A stretch of 62,000 bases of DNA from Adiantum capillus-veneris. Taxonomy: Eukaryota > Streptophyta > Polypodiopsida > Polypodiales > Pteridaceae. Where the stretch lies: positions 49,794,598 through 49,856,597 of the forward strand of contig CM043962.1 of assembly GCA_014529385.2 (NCBI GenBank), written 5' to 3'. Both the position numbers and the translations under genes were made by a program. Below the pieces are notes generated by a model that saw only the letters and a list, made by a program, of their open reading frames with translations, ran no database searches and was not told where the DNA came from. Of the stretch, positions 1-10,675 are shown one piece after another. Every line of letters begins with the position of its first letter. Within the stretch, counting starts at the first letter, position 1.

Positions 1-45
<45 letters not shown>
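1..45. repeat. (CT)n microsatellite at window edge
   Basis: This is an uninterrupted CT dinucleotide run that continues off the left edge. It directly precedes the LINE copy that follows, as CT runs do for three other LINE copies in the window. Confidence 0.97.
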
Positions 46-48
<3 letters not shown>

Positions 49-260
49 CGTTTTTTGACCTAGTAGACAGCAGTTCACTCTTTTGACCATAACTTGCTCA
101 TCCGAACTCCGATTTAGGTGATCTATAGCCTCAATCGAAGAGCACGAAGCCCTCTACGCATTGATGTAAAGACATAATTTTTCTGTGTAATGGAAGGCTT
201 TGCTGTAACAGCATCTCAGAACTGAAAAAACTGTCAAAACTTTGCGTTTTTGTTGCCGAC

Positions 261-1201
261 TTGAAGGCAATGTCAGACAAAACTCGCAAGGGTGGAAAAG
301 CCACACTCGCCATGGAGAATGATGCAAAATCTCCAAGGAATTTGGATGCTAATCCAACCACATCGTCTACAACAACGGAAGCAATGATCATGGCTTACTT
401 GATTTCGTTACAAGAAACCGTCAACAAGCAAGGTGAAGAGTTGCGCGCACTTGCAATGGAGAATGGTAATTTAAGAGTTCTCGTTGTGGAGAATGAGCAC
501 CTCAAGAAGGTTCTTGAAATGCAAACAACACGCTTGATGCATCTTGAGAATGAAGTTCAAGAATGTAAACGCTCTCTTGTTGACATGAATGTAGTGAAAG
601 AGCGCTTGAGCAAAGTTGAGAGTGATCATGTATTGAAAGAGGAAACGATAGATACAATACGACATGATGTATGTGAGATGAGAAATGCATCCAAATCATG
701 GGCTGATATATGTAAGGATAATGTGGTTTCTACATCTCCTATCACACAAGCCGTTGTCCAAGCAAAGAATGTAGAGAATGTGGACACTCAAGAATTGCAA
801 GAACGACAAAAACGCTCAAAGAACATCGTCATTCGTGGAATCAAGGAGGAAAACATGGAAACACCCCAATCTCTTGCGGTTGCTATTGAAGAGTTTTTTG
901 CTACACACTTGGCATGTTAGGAATCATGGCTTATGGTGCACATCGAGTTGGAAAACAAGGAGTCCCTCGCTCGGGAGAAAGACCTATTGTATGTACCATG
1001 GCTGATGAGGTAAAGAGAAAGATCATCCTTGACAATGGTTGGATCTACCTCAAAGGAACGGGTTGTAATGTATATGAGGATCGCACTCTTATGCAACAAA
1101 ATGTACGCCGCAAAGCATACGAGGAAAGAAGCAAGAAGGTTAAGGTATCATCTCAAGAAGAAAAGGCACTTGAGGAGGATGCAAGTCCACCCAACAAATA
1201 G
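261..1201 (+). pseudogene. LINE ORF1 protein (coiled coil, RRM-like, C-terminal domain), one frameshift
   Basis: The first frame (261-920, 219 codons) starts with a basic, Ser/Thr-rich stretch. A Leu/Glu-rich coiled coil covers about residues 45-135, and the frame reaches the beginning of an RRM-like fold (NIVIRG near residue 188). It stops at TAG 918-920. The protein continues one frame back from about 911 to the stop at 1199-1201, with RPIVCTMADEVKRKI and a basic tail typical of the ORF1p C-terminal domain. One missing base near 909-912 explains the break. In L1-type elements ORF1p trimerises and binds the element RNA. The ORF2 start lies 5 bases after the ORF1 stop. The assignment rests on layout and motifs; the frameshift is most likely a mutation or a sequencing error rather than programmed. 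Confidence 0.75.
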
Positions 1202-1206
1202 GACAC

Positions 1207-4200
1207 ATGATCTATGAGACCAACTCACGCTTGCGAATAAGCTTTTGGAATTGTAACGGGTATCCATGGAATGCGGGAATTGGCATTGATGAGCTTACCA
1301 ATGACTCCGATGTGATACTTCTTGTCGAAACATGGGAGCATGATGCGCAACGAATTCTTGGATTTGACAAATACGATGTGCATTCTTTGATGTGGGCCAA
1401 AAATGCAAAGCAACGAAGAGGCCAAGGAGGCGTAGCATGTATGACCAAAAAGGGTTTGAAAGATGTTTCCATTGTCAAAGAAGATAAGTATAAACGCTAT
1501 TTATGGCTGAAAATCAGCCCACCAAATGGTCAAATCATGTTTGTGGCCGGCTACTACATTCCTCACTATGACTCCAACTTTTATGCTCGCTTGAATATGG
1601 ATAGAGATCAGCCCTTTGTTGAACTAGAGGAAGACATTGCTCATTACAAGGATCAAGGTGAAGTCATTGTTTTTGGAGACATGAATGCTCGCACAAATAT
1701 GTTACAATACGACACACAACAAGTCGACATGCCGCATGTCTCAAGAAGAGTGGATGACTCATACATGTATAATCGAAGTTCTAATGATGCAAAAGAAGTG
1801 GATCACTATGGAAAGTCACTTCTACATATGTGCAATAGTACCGGAATGCTCATTGCAAATGGTGTATCTCTATGGCAAGGCACCAATGACTTTACATGTA
1901 GAAAGCACAATGGTGCTAGCATGATTGACTATATGTTGTTCTCAGAAGCCACTCTAGAATGCATACAAAGCTTTACACTTGGTGAATGGAATTCGGAATC
2001 GGATCATAGGATGTTATGTATTGACCTCAAGTGTGGTAAACGGCCCGAGCATGTAGCCTCCAATCATGATGTGAATCATTTGTACCTACGTCTAGACTTC
2101 AAACGAGCACTTATATATGCTGATATGGTGGACCAAATGTTAAGCATGATAGAGCATCAAGGGAGCCCAACATTAGAATGCAAGTGGAAAGTTTTCAAAG
2201 AAGTAATTTTCTCTTATGCGAAGGAATGCTTTTCGGCGAAACACATGTCTTGCAAAAGGTCTAAGAAGGGTAGCACCAAGAAGAAATGGTTTGACATGGA
2301 ATGTAGTCAAGCCCGAAAACACTTGCTAAGATTGGATGCAATCAAAGACAAGGAAGTTTACTTGGAATGTTCACACACATACAAAGCACTTGTTCAAAAG
2401 AAGAGGAGAAGGTGGGAAGTCAAAAAACAACTTCTTTTAGCACAAGAGAAAGCACATGCATGTGGCAAGTTTTGGCAAAATCTAAAAGGCAAGCGCGTTG
2501 AGAGCTTTGGTGACTTGACTCTTGAGGATATGTATATGCATTGTAAGAACCTCTATGAGAAACCCAATGTTGATAAGATGGAGGGTTGTAGCTCCCTTCC
2601 ATTTATGTCTCCCTTCTTTACCATTGAAGATGTATGCCGCACGCTTGAGAAACTTGCTACTCGCAAGGCAGGTGACCTTCAAGGTGTCAAGGCTGAAATG
2701 ATTAAATGGACAAGCAAGAAAAAACGATATTGGATATGCGATATGTTTAACCTTGCACTTCAGTATGGCATGCCTCATGATTGGAGTGCAAATTGGATCA
2801 AACCTTTGCACAAAGGAGGAGATGTAAACAATGTGAACAACTATCGCACTATAATGGTTGGTTCTTTGATGGCAAAGTTATTTGGATGTATCATGGAGAT
2901 GAAGATAAGTGAATGGGCTGAAAAGAATGGCAAACGTGCGCTTGGCCAAGCAGGTTTTCGAAAGCATCATAGCACTATTGATCACCTTGTCACTCTTCGA
3001 GTTCTTATGGAAGCGTCTCGATTGAAAGGAAAAAAGTTGTATTGTTGCTTTGTGGATTTCAAGAAAGCTTTTGACATGGTACCGCGAGGAAATCTTTGGA
3101 GACGTATGCAAAGCCTTCAAGTGCCGAGAGAATTTATGCATGCAGTCTTTCGCATCTACCAAAAAGTGATATGTCGATTACGTATGGGAGATGGAATTTC
3201 AGAATTTTTTGCAAGCACTATTGGTGTCAAACAAGGATGCCCACTTTCCCCAACCCTCTTTGGGCTACTCATTGATGAATTGGAATACATGGTTCTTGAT
3301 TTTATGCAGCAAGAAGGCATAGAAGAGGTTAAGATTGGAAATGCGGTGATCATGCTTTTGCTTTATGCCGATGATGTAGTGCTCTTGGCACATACCTTAG
3401 AAGATGCACAAAAGCTTATGAGTGTCTTGGAACGCTTTTGCCTACATAGCGGGCTGATCGTGAATGGATCCAAAACCAAGGTTATGCTTGTAAAGACCCT
3501 CAATGACGAAAATCCATGCATTGTATACAACAATGAGAAACTTGAAGTGGTAGATCACTTCAAGTACCTTGGCCTTGAGGTTCCATCCAATCATAAATGG
3601 AAGGATTGTGCAATGCGTCGCTTGGAAGCCAGAAAGAGGGCTTATTATGCATTTGAGAACATGTGCAATGCAGGAGAGATCAAGTGTTGGGCTCTCAAAA
3701 AGTACCTCTTTGACACATTGGTGACACCGGTGCTTCTTTATGGAGTGGAGGTGTGGGGTGGAAGCATCGGGAAGTCTACTTGGAAAGAGTTTGAGAATGT
3801 CCAAAAACGTTTTCTCACCAACTTTCTCCAAGTCAAGACACAAACACCCTACATGCTCTTACTTCTTGAGTCCGGATCGCTTCCCATTGAGGTCTTGGGC
3901 ATGGAAAGGGTTGTGGAGTACATGCGTAAGACACAACGTAGCCCTTTGCATCGACTTCCTAGAATCGCATATGAAGCAAGTCAAAAGGTTCAAAAGACAT
4001 GCAAGAGCAAAATACTAAGTTCGGGGTGGATGCTTGATATCAAGAAATGGTTTGGAAGATGGGATGCATGTCACTTGGTCAAGGATGCGTCGATCGACTC
4101 CCAAGTTAATGAGGCCTTCTTACAACGCCAATGTATCATGGCTTGGGAGAAATCCGGAGGTTCTCGCTTCAGCCATTACACCACACACGTTGCCCCAAAC

Positions 4201-4587
4201 TACAAATCTCTCTTCTTCTCGGAACGAGGTAACCGAACCCATTCCTACATCCTTGAGCCCATCCCGTTGAGTGCGATCCGCACCATTGCCTCCATTCGTC
4301 TTAGCTCCCATTCTCTACACTGCGAGACAGGACGTTGGGGCACTGGCGAGGAGTGTCATCGACTTTGCACCTTATGCCCTCGTCAAGTGCGAGAGAGTGA
4401 GTACCACACACTACTTGAGTGCTCAGCTTTTGACCACATTAGGTCCTCTTTTCCCCATATATTCAGGCATGAGCTCTCCCTACATACCTTCCTCTCCCAA
4501 CCACGAAGTGGACTCTCTATTGCGACGCTCATTTCAGCCATTTTTGAGCATCAAGAGTCACTTATGAACTCCACTCACACCACATGA
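1207..4587 (+). CDS. LINE ORF2: APE-type endonuclease, reverse transcriptase, C-terminal CCHC motif
   Basis: This is an open frame of 1126 residues, the usual size of plant LINE ORF2. The APE-like endonuclease spans about residues 8-275, with N17 in the WNCNG segment, E41, the GDMN motif (D158, N160) and the terminal SDH (S265-H267). The reverse transcriptase follows: LHKGG and NNYR, then VDFKKAFD (616-623), GVKQGCPLSP from 673, and the catalytic YADD at 720-723. Near the C-terminus C1054-x2-C1057-x9-H1067-x4-C1072 forms the zinc-knuckle-like motif common in plant LINEs. All catalytic residues looked for are present. The protein would nick the target and prime cDNA synthesis at the nick. The start codon is the first ATG after the ORF1 stop, separated by 5 bases, which suggests termination-reinitiation or a similar coupled mechanism (inference). 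Confidence 0.95.
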   Translation: MIYETNSRLRISFWNCNGYPWNAGIGIDELTNDSDVILLVETWEHDAQRILGFDKYDVHSLMWAKNAKQRRGQGGVACMTKKGLKDVSIVKEDKYKRYLWLKISPPNGQIMFVAGYYIPHYDSNFYARLNMDRDQPFVELEEDIAHYKDQGEVIVFGDMNARTNMLQYDTQQVDMPHVSRRVDDSYMYNRSSNDAKEVDHYGKSLLHMCNSTGMLIANGVSLWQGTNDFTCRKHNGASMIDYMLFSEATLECIQSFTLGEWNSESDHRMLCIDLKCGKRPEHVASNHDVNHLYLRLDFKRALIYADMVDQMLSMIEHQGSPTLECKWKVFKEVIFSYAKECFSAKHMSCKRSKKGSTKKKWFDMECSQARKHLLRLDAIKDKEVYLECSHTYKALVQKKRRRWEVKKQLLLAQEKAHACGKFWQNLKGKRVESFGDLTLEDMYMHCKNLYEKPNVDKMEGCSSLPFMSPFFTIEDVCRTLEKLATRKAGDLQGVKAEMIKWTSKKKRYWICDMFNLALQYGMPHDWSANWIKPLHKGGDVNNVNNYRTIMVGSLMAKLFGCIMEMKISEWAEKNGKRALGQAGFRKHHSTIDHLVTLRVLMEASRLKGKKLYCCFVDFKKAFDMVPRGNLWRRMQSLQVPREFMHAVFRIYQKVICRLRMGDGISEFFASTIGVKQGCPLSPTLFGLLIDELEYMVLDFMQQEGIEEVKIGNAVIMLLLYADDVVLLAHTLEDAQKLMSVLERFCLHSGLIVNGSKTKVMLVKTLNDENPCIVYNNEKLEVVDHFKYLGLEVPSNHKWKDCAMRRLEARKRAYYAFENMCNAGEIKCWALKKYLFDTLVTPVLLYGVEVWGGSIGKSTWKEFENVQKRFLTNFLQVKTQTPYMLLLLESGSLPIEVLGMERVVEYMRKTQRSPLHRLPRIAYEASQKVQKTCKSKILSSGWMLDIKKWFGRWDACHLVKDASIDSQVNEAFLQRQCIMAWEKSGGSRFSHYTTHVAPNYKSLFFSERGNRTHSYILEPIPLSAIRTIASIRLSSHSLHCETGRWGTGEECHRLCTLCPRQVRESEYHTLLECSAFDHIRSSFPHIFRHELSLHTFLSQPRSGLSIATLISAIFEHQESLMNSTHTT

Positions 4588-4662
4588 CATGTTCATTTGG
4601 TCCCATAGGTCATATTTGACCTCCCAGGACGATAATAGAACTATCTATCTATCTATCTATCT
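4588..4662 (+). other. LINE 3' UTR with (CTAT)n tail
   Basis: This is a short untranslated tail of about 50 bases followed by tandem CTAT at 4641-4662. The same block, with the same tetranucleotide at its end, closes copy 2 (29588-29605) and copy 3 (32178-32198). Copy 4 has the block, but CT repeats follow directly. Confidence 0.85.
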
Positions 4663-4683
4663 TTCAACTTTAATGATGTCATC

Positions 4684-5412
4684 CATCTCAATACCTGGCT
4701 AATCAATAACATGATTATCCAATGTCAAAATTTGTCTATAGACAAGTGCATGGTGTTCCTATGGGTTTATCTTGCTCTTCTCTCTGGTGCAACTTATATC
4801 TTCATTCCTTAGACTTTGATTTTCTGAGCAAGAGCTTAACCCTACCTGCACCTTCTTGTCTTATCAGAACTTGGCATACCCTTTAGATACTTTGATGATA
4901 TCCTCCTTATCAACTCTTAGGACCCAACCTTCTTTATGGAATTTCAAAGAATCTACCCAAGTTATCTCACTGTTGAAAAAAAAGAAGGACCCTATTGCAA
5001 ATTTCTCAATTTACAACTCTTCATAAGCAATGGCCTATTGACTAAACATCTTACACACAAGAAAATTTTCATACCTTGTCCCCCCATCAAATTTCTAAAG
5101 AGGTCTAGCAACATACCTTCTGAATGGGCACATAAAGTTATACTATCTCAAATAAAACCCATTCTTTTTTGCAATACTTACCCCTTTGAATGGGCACATA
5201 AAGTTATACTATCTCAAATAAAACCCATTCTTTTTGGCAATACTTACCCCTTAGAAGCTGCGAAAAATTTAAACACACTCATAGACAGTTTTTGCCACAA
5301 TGGTTTTGAACATGCCAATTTGTGGAGATTGGTTAGAAGATACCTACAAGAATGCTCAACTTGTTCTCACTCCTGTGATCACTTGAAAATTTTGGAACTC
5401 AGAGGGCACTAG
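4684..5412 (+). pseudogene. Reverse transcriptase fragment of a divergent (Penelope-like?) family, C-terminal half
   Basis: Translation from about 4741 reads RQVHGVPMGLSCSSLWCNLY, an RT motif B. After a frameshift near 4885 comes RYFDDILLIN, the catalytic YxDD. An open frame then runs from 4936 to 5412 (158 codons), including an IYPSYLTVE stretch that follows the YxDD in this RT type. The motifs are unlike the LINE, copia and gypsy RTs of this window. They resemble Penelope-like or related RTs, but no GIY-YIG nuclease is seen. The fragment begins within about 20 bases of the LINE tail, so its 5' half is missing. A second, complementary fragment lies at 25.4-27.2 kb. Confidence 0.6.
5122..5253 (+). 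repeat. 66-bp in-frame tandem duplication inside the RT fragment
   Basis: Two copies of a 66-bp unit beginning GAATGGGCACATAAAG start at 5122 and 5188 and differ at only a few positions. Because 66 is a multiple of three, the reading frame continues and 22 residues are repeated. Confidence 0.9.
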
Positions 5413-6140
5413 GACCCCCTTTGGGAGCCCTAGTTCTTCCTAGTGTGGGTGGAGGAGGGCCTCTGACATAGACATGACTACTCTAATAAAGAGTGCCTAA
5501 TAAACATGCATATCTATATTCCTCTCTCTCACACGCATATGATTACTCATTGAGATTTTCAAAAAGCCTTTAGCCACTAAAAAGGGACCTTGTTTTTGTA
5601 AGGATATGCCCACACATGGTGCCTTCAATACACCAACCCCTAAAAATAATTCAGACATGGCCTCTTCTTCCATAACCACCTCCAATAAAAAAAGAAACCA
5701 CTCCTCATTCAGCTAGATGGAACCTACCACTCCGCCACCACTCATTACTCTTTAGCCATTTTGGTGAGCTTACTCTTAGGCTTTATAAAAGGGTCCAAGA
5801 ATCCAAAAGACGCACAACAGTGAAACATTCCACAAGGCTACTAGTAGAAACACTACACACCAGCTCTACTTACATTTTCCATGGACTTTTCTTCCCAAGT
5901 ATGGTTACTTTAGGTATTTGTATTAAGTCAACATCTATAACATGTAACATGTAGGAGTCTCTTTTGACACGTGTCTTTCACAACAAAGCTCTAACATTTT
6001 CATGTTTTGGTTTTTTGTGATGGTGGCAGGTAATATGAGTCTCCCTACCTAATGCTTTTACCTGAAGTACCTACAGTTGTAAAAACTACTTGGCTAACCC
6101 TGTGGCATCAATCAAAGGCTTCTTTTTGGTTTAGTCTCTT
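5413..6140. other. No gene recognised
   Basis: This stretch of moderate AT content has no convincing reading frame. A TATA-like CTTTATAAAA lies at 5781-5790. It may be the remainder of the neighbouring RT element, but nothing shows this. Confidence 0.5.
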
Positions 6141-6154
6141 ACTCTCTCTCTTCT

Positions 6155-6198
<44 letters not shown>

Positions 6199-6434
6199 CT
6201 CTCTTCTCTCTCCTTCTGTTTGTATCTATCTCTCCCCAATTATTTCTCTCTCTCTAAGAAATGATTTATATATTTACAATGTTATTGTTACATTGAAAAT
6301 ATATAGATCTCTTTCCTCTCTCTCTCTCTCTCCCCTCTCTAACTCTCCCTCTTCTCTCTTTCTATTTGTACCTTTCTCTCTCTAATTGTTTTTCTCTTTC
6401 TCTCTTCCTTTCTTTATCTCTCTAACTTTGTCTT

Positions 6435-6487
<53 letters not shown>
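6141..6487. repeat. Pyrimidine-rich array (CT-based) before LINE copy 4
   Basis: One strand is almost pure C and T. Pure (CT)n occupies about 6161-6195 and 6441-6487, with a degenerate CT-rich block between them (6340-6440) containing tttgtacctttctctctcta and ctaactttgtctttattctc. Near-identical wording occurs before LINE copy 3 (about 30455-30560) and, more diverged, before copy 2 (27550-27650). Confidence 0.9.
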
Positions 6488-6493
<6 letters not shown>

Positions 6494-6737
6494 GACAGGA
6501 TGTTGGGGCACCGGCGAGGAGTCTCATCGACCTTGCACTTTGTGCCCTCATCAAGTGCGAGAGAGTGAGTACCACACACTACTTGAGTGCTCAATTTTTG
6601 ACCACATTCGGTCTTCTTTTTCCCCCTTATTCAGCCATGGGCTCTCTCTACACACCTTCCTCTGCCAACCACGATGTGGACTCTCCATTGCCACACTCAT
6701 TTCAGTGATGTTTGCGCATTGAGAGTCACTTATGACC
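6488..6737 (+). mobile_element. LINE copy 4, left part (3' end of ORF2, 5'-truncated)
   Basis: Homology to copy 1 begins at its position about 4318 and covers the C-terminal CCHC motif region of ORF2. The copy starts directly at the end of a pure CT run. It is cut at 6737 by the gypsy LTR and resumes at 24993, so it predates the gypsy insertion. It could not encode a working protein. Confidence 0.92.
6733..6737. other. Target-site duplication TGACC, left
   Basis: The five bases TGACC lie just outside the left LTR and recur at 24993-24997 just outside the right LTR. In LINE copy 3 the same sequence context is uninterrupted (32101 onwards), which confirms the insertion site. Confidence 0.93.
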
Positions 6738-7665
6738 TGTTGGCGGATACGCCGCGACGGACGTCAGCACAACGAGAATTCACCTAACAAGATTTGTCAG
6801 CTAAGGACGAAGCTCGACCCGCAGGCGCGTGGAAGCAAGCATAGGGTGTCAACCTACAGTCGACCGACTCTTGACTAATTCCTACAGAGGTCTCGACCCA
6901 ATGTCTAAGCTACAGCCTTCAGGAGTGCATAAGAGGAGATTTCCTACAACGCTTCCAAGAGCCAAATACCCATCAAACGTCCTCGAAACGCCACAGAACT
7001 TGAAGGAGACCCTACGAACACCAATAGGTCGCTCTCCCTAAGATCCATGAACCAAAATCCCAACCCTAAACACCTGGTGCAAAATCACGTAGGATGTCTG
7101 GTCAAAATTTGCAGGTCATAGTTTCCAAAAACTAAAGTGCCTAATGTGTAGCTCTACTCAATGCGAACGCGTGGATATGCTGAAATGCGAAAACAGACAA
7201 TGTATGCTCACCGAATCACCAGATGTAGCTCGTCGGTCGAGTTCGCAAAACCAGATCGTACACCCGCAATGTAGGTATTGGCGCGTAGCTCTCGTCGAGG
7301 GCAACACGCTGCACTTCTTCGCACTCGATTCCGACGACCGGTGCGCACGTAGCATCAAGATGAAACTCTCACTCTCTCTCGTACACAGTACGCTCACTCA
7401 CATAGACATAACTTTTTTAAAAATGACAAAGGTTTTTCTCATTAAGGTCAAAAGTGGTATAAATACCTTACAATCTCAAACCCTAATGTTCCAATTTAAC
7501 CATCTACTCAATCTAAATGTCAAAAATGGGATACAATCTGGAAACTTCTGCAAGCCCCACTATTTACAAAGGTGAAATGTCGGTTTTTCTTAATTAAAGA
7601 ATAATTAAAAAAATTAATATTCCGCCAAGAAATCATTCTCCGTAGGGTGTGTCCAACTGCTAACA
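6738..7665 (-). repeat. Gypsy 3' LTR (928 bp)
   Basis: It is bounded by TGTTGGCGG and CTAACA on the plus strand, giving TG...CA ends. It matches 24066-24992 over its whole length. A TATA-like GGTATAAATACC lies near 7452-7466 and is symmetrical, so it can serve the minus-strand transcript. A half-site of the element's recurring palindrome (CGTAGGATGTCT) is at 7088-7099. Confidence 0.95.
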
Positions 7666-7677
7666 CTCCCCCCTTCC
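7666..7677 (-). other. Polypurine tract of the gypsy element
   Basis: The minus strand reads GGAAGGGGGGAG immediately before the 3' LTR. This is the position and composition expected for the plus-strand DNA primer. Confidence 0.88.
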
Positions 7678-7717
7678 TAGTTCATGTCGTCCCCGACATG
7701 GCAGTTGAGCTGCTTCT

Positions 7718-10675
7718 TTAATGTAGGCTTTCGCTCATTTTTAGAATGGACTCATATCGCGCATGCTGGGCGAGTAACGCCGGGCCGAATATATCTGTGT
7801 TGATGGTGAAGAAGCCGGTGTAGAAAGCTTCTTCGAAGGCCAGGAGGTGATAAGAAGGCAAAAACATAATCCTTTGATATAGTGCATGTATCACCTCGTG
7901 AGAAGGCTGACCAGACAGATCGTATGCACATCTGTATGTATCTTGAAAGAAAAAGATATTGTCTGTTGCCTGGCCTGGTTTGAAGGTTTCGAAGACTGCC
8001 AAAAGGGTTTTACATATTTTTCTCATGATGCAAGATAGGTCAGGCGAGCCAGTGAACAATTTGATGGCGCCCATTAGGGTTTTCACCATGTATTTCTCAC
8101 TTATTCTCTCGCCTGCCTTCAAGCCTGGTAGCTTCGGGTAATTTAGCCAAGTGGGTTGGCTTCTCTGCTACAGTTCGTGGGCTTTCCATGTACTCATCCT
8201 TGGTAGAGGGCAGAAATTGAGGTTATCTCTGATCACTTTAGGTGCCTCTACCAGATGGATTAAATATTGAGGATATTTTGTGAGCCATGCCTTTCTCCAC
8301 TTGGGCTGAGAATCCACTATCAGCTTGACCCCTTCAGGTTTGGAGATATCTGCTTTGTACAATGGCACTGTTGGCTACTCTTTGATCCGTTTGTTGATCA
8401 TAGCAGCTTCATACTTTAGTAGAGGATATGGGAGAGATGGTTGTAGCCATTCACACCGAAGGTTACTTGCATCTATCCTCTGAATGGTCATCAACTTAAA
8501 CACCCTTTGCTCCCACTCCAATGGTTCTCTGGATGTGTCTTTTACTGCCGCTTCTATGGCCTTCTGCAGCTTTTCTTCTTCTTCTTGTGTCAGATCCTAG
8601 GGTTCTTGTGAGGGTCCCACAAGGATTTCCTCTTGCATGGTGGTGTCCCGTGGATCTGACACATTCTCTATGTCGATTCCTTCCATTGCTGTTGGCCCAG
8701 TGCTAAACTGTTGCTCTTCTATTTGTTGCTGGCCTCTCACCTCTTCTATCTGCTTCTAAAGTGTCTTCTTTTCCTCTTCTGCTTGCTCTCCCATGTTTAC
8801 CAGGAGGTCGTTTAGATCTGCATTTATTTTTTCGGCCTCCTCAAGCTTCCTCTTGATGGCTTCGTTTTTTGCTTGCCATCTCTGAAAATCCTCATCCATC
8901 TTTCTTTTTACGGCTTCTAGCTCATTTTGCATGGCTTTGTTCTCTTCTTCTGGGCGGTTTTGCATTACCATAGATCCCTCAGACAGCATCAGCCTCTGCC
9001 TTTTCTCTAATGTCAACTCCTTTTGGAGCTCCTTCATTTGTTCTTCATATAGCTCATTCTCCGAAGTGGTGCCAGTCGAGCTAGCAGCTCGGACTCTGGC
9101 CGAAGATGCTCTTAGCGTTTGGATGGTCTGATCTTTTACTTTCATATGATCTTTCAGCTCGATGACTTCATCCTGGCTCGCTTCATGCTCTATCTTGGAC
9201 TTTTCCTTGGCATTTCTCAAGGTTTCCACCTCTTTGGATTCTTCAGCAAGTTGTACAGTTAGGTTGTCCCTTTCTCTCTCTGCATCTGTCAATGACTTGC
9301 TGATTTTTTGTATTCCTCTTCAGCTCTTTGAAGCTTGTTTTCGGCTGCTTGATTTTTTCGTTCCATCTCCTGGCATCTTTGTAATGTCGTGTCCAGACTG
9401 GCTTGCAACTTTGTTTGTTTCTCTATGTGCTCTTGGCCTTGTTTTTGTAGTGAGTCGACTTCAGACTTGATTTGAAGTTCATTGGTTCTGAGATTATCAA
9501 TCTCACTCTCCGTGGCCATTGATCTTGCTCTGAGCCAGGTTAGCTTTTGCATCACCACATCCCAATCATTGGTAGGTGGCTGTAGGTCCACTATATCGGT
9601 GGCCATCTCTTTCAGTTCTACCAACCGAAGGCTTTGCATCTGTTCCTTGGGCCTTGTGCTTGCCAACTCAAAGGCTACAGTAACTGCCTCTTCTCGAGAG
9701 TAACCCACAGCTAGTAGATCAAAAAATAATTTTGAAGTTCTTTTCTTTTGGATCTAGCTTCTCCTCTTTGGGTTCAGCTTCTTCTTTCTGCTCTTTCTCT
9801 TGGATCTTCTCTTGCTCGGAATCTTCTTGTTCATCCTCCTTTTGTTGGGTTTGTGGAGGGCTAAGAGGAGGTGGTGATGGCAGTGGGATGGATTCCCTGC
9901 TTGATGGTGGAGTTGCTGGCTTCTTCTTGAAATCTCTGTGCGCCTTAGTTTTTCTCTCTCTTTCTTGGCCTTCTTGCTCTTCTAGCAGCTGCCGTCGTAC
10001 TTCGTCCACTTCTTCTTTTGTAAATGGGACATTCGGGATATTTTTCGTTGTAGCATCTAAAATTTCAAAGTTTTTGATGTAGTCTTCAAACCGATCTCGA
10101 TGCACCCTTCGAGATGATCCCGACATGGCTTCTAGGGATGGCTTCCACAACTCGCTTAGATCTCCCTTGAGTGCTCTTTCGGCTATGAAGCTTTCCATCA
10201 GTCTTTCGAGCCGTGCCGCTTTTTGTGACTTGGTTTCTTTGATCGGCACTTGCAGAATTTCTTTCTTTCCTTTCTTCGACTCTGGCGGCTCTTCTAGCAC
10301 GGTCTCTAACCGGTGCTTCATCCTTGTGGCTACCCTGGGTGCTCTGGGAGGTTCTTCTTCTTTATCTTCTTTCAACTTTAGCCAGTCATTCTATGAGGGA
10401 GGTTCAGGCCAGTTTCCCTTGGCATGCAGTGCTCCATAGACCACTTTTGTTATCAGCTCACCAGGTACAATGTAGGTGGGATTTTTGTTCCCCATCTTCA
10501 CCAGGTTGTCATGGATGTAAGCAGCATAATTGATCACTTTTAGATTGCTCTTCTGCATTGCCCAGGTGAAGGTGGTAGCAATGGCTCCAGGTGGCATTCT
10601 GTACTTCTGTGGCCGCTTTGTACACATGTGGAAGTATTGGTTGTAGAGTTGGCTCATGATCTCCTTTTTGTCCAA
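7718..10675 (-). pseudogene. Third gypsy ORF: long coiled-coil protein of unknown function
   Basis: About 985 codons lie between integrase and the 3' LTR in the sense direction. One frame carries most of it: an N-terminal segment from 10675 (MDKKEIMSQLYNQYF, with PGELITKVVYGALH near residue 72); an acidic Glu/Lys/Pro-rich region to 9719; coiled coil from 9292 to 8756; and a globular C-terminal part (8368-7718). The part from about 9708 to 9289, also coiled coil, is shifted by one frame, so two compensating indels flank it. In-frame stops lie near 10389, 8755, 8597, 8371 and 8125. The position is that of env-like ORFs, but no signal peptide or membrane segment is seen. The PGELITKVVY segment faintly recalls proteins encoded by other plant gypsy elements. 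Function unknown. Confidence 0.65.

Larger units (their letters stand above)
46..4662 (+). mobile_element. LINE (non-LTR retrotransposon), near full length, copy 1
   Basis: This element has the two-ORF plan of an L1-like LINE: a 215-bp leader after the CT run, ORF1 (261-1201), a 5-base gap, ORF2 (1207-4587) and a short 3' UTR. It ends in a (CTAT)n tail at 4641-4662 rather than poly(A). The 3' UTR contains GGTCCCATAGGTCA, which is shared with copies at 29.55, 32.15 and 25.03 kb and, inverted, 46.75 kb. ORF2 is fully open, so the copy is young or recently active. Whether all of 46-260 belongs to the element cannot be judged, because no other copy reaches that far 5'. No target-site duplication can be recognised, since the left flank is a microsatellite. 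Confidence 0.9.

Noticed and set aside
890-925. Programmed -1 frameshift between the two parts of LINE ORF1
   Set aside because: The T run upstream does not form a proper slippery heptamer in the zero frame, and no stem-loop is evident. A one-base deletion is simpler.
6005-6060. Similarity of about 30 bases between 6005-6035 and 27190-27215 (tttggtttttggtgatggtggc) as evidence for a shared element end
   Set aside because: It is short and of low complexity; the surrounding sequence does not align convincingly by eye.
10125-10533. Plus-strand frames opposite the third gypsy ORF and the gag-pol region (for example 9162-9470, 9732-10082, 25900-type frames excluded)
   Set aside because: They are antisense shadows of the minus-strand coiled-coil and pol frames, with no motif of their own.
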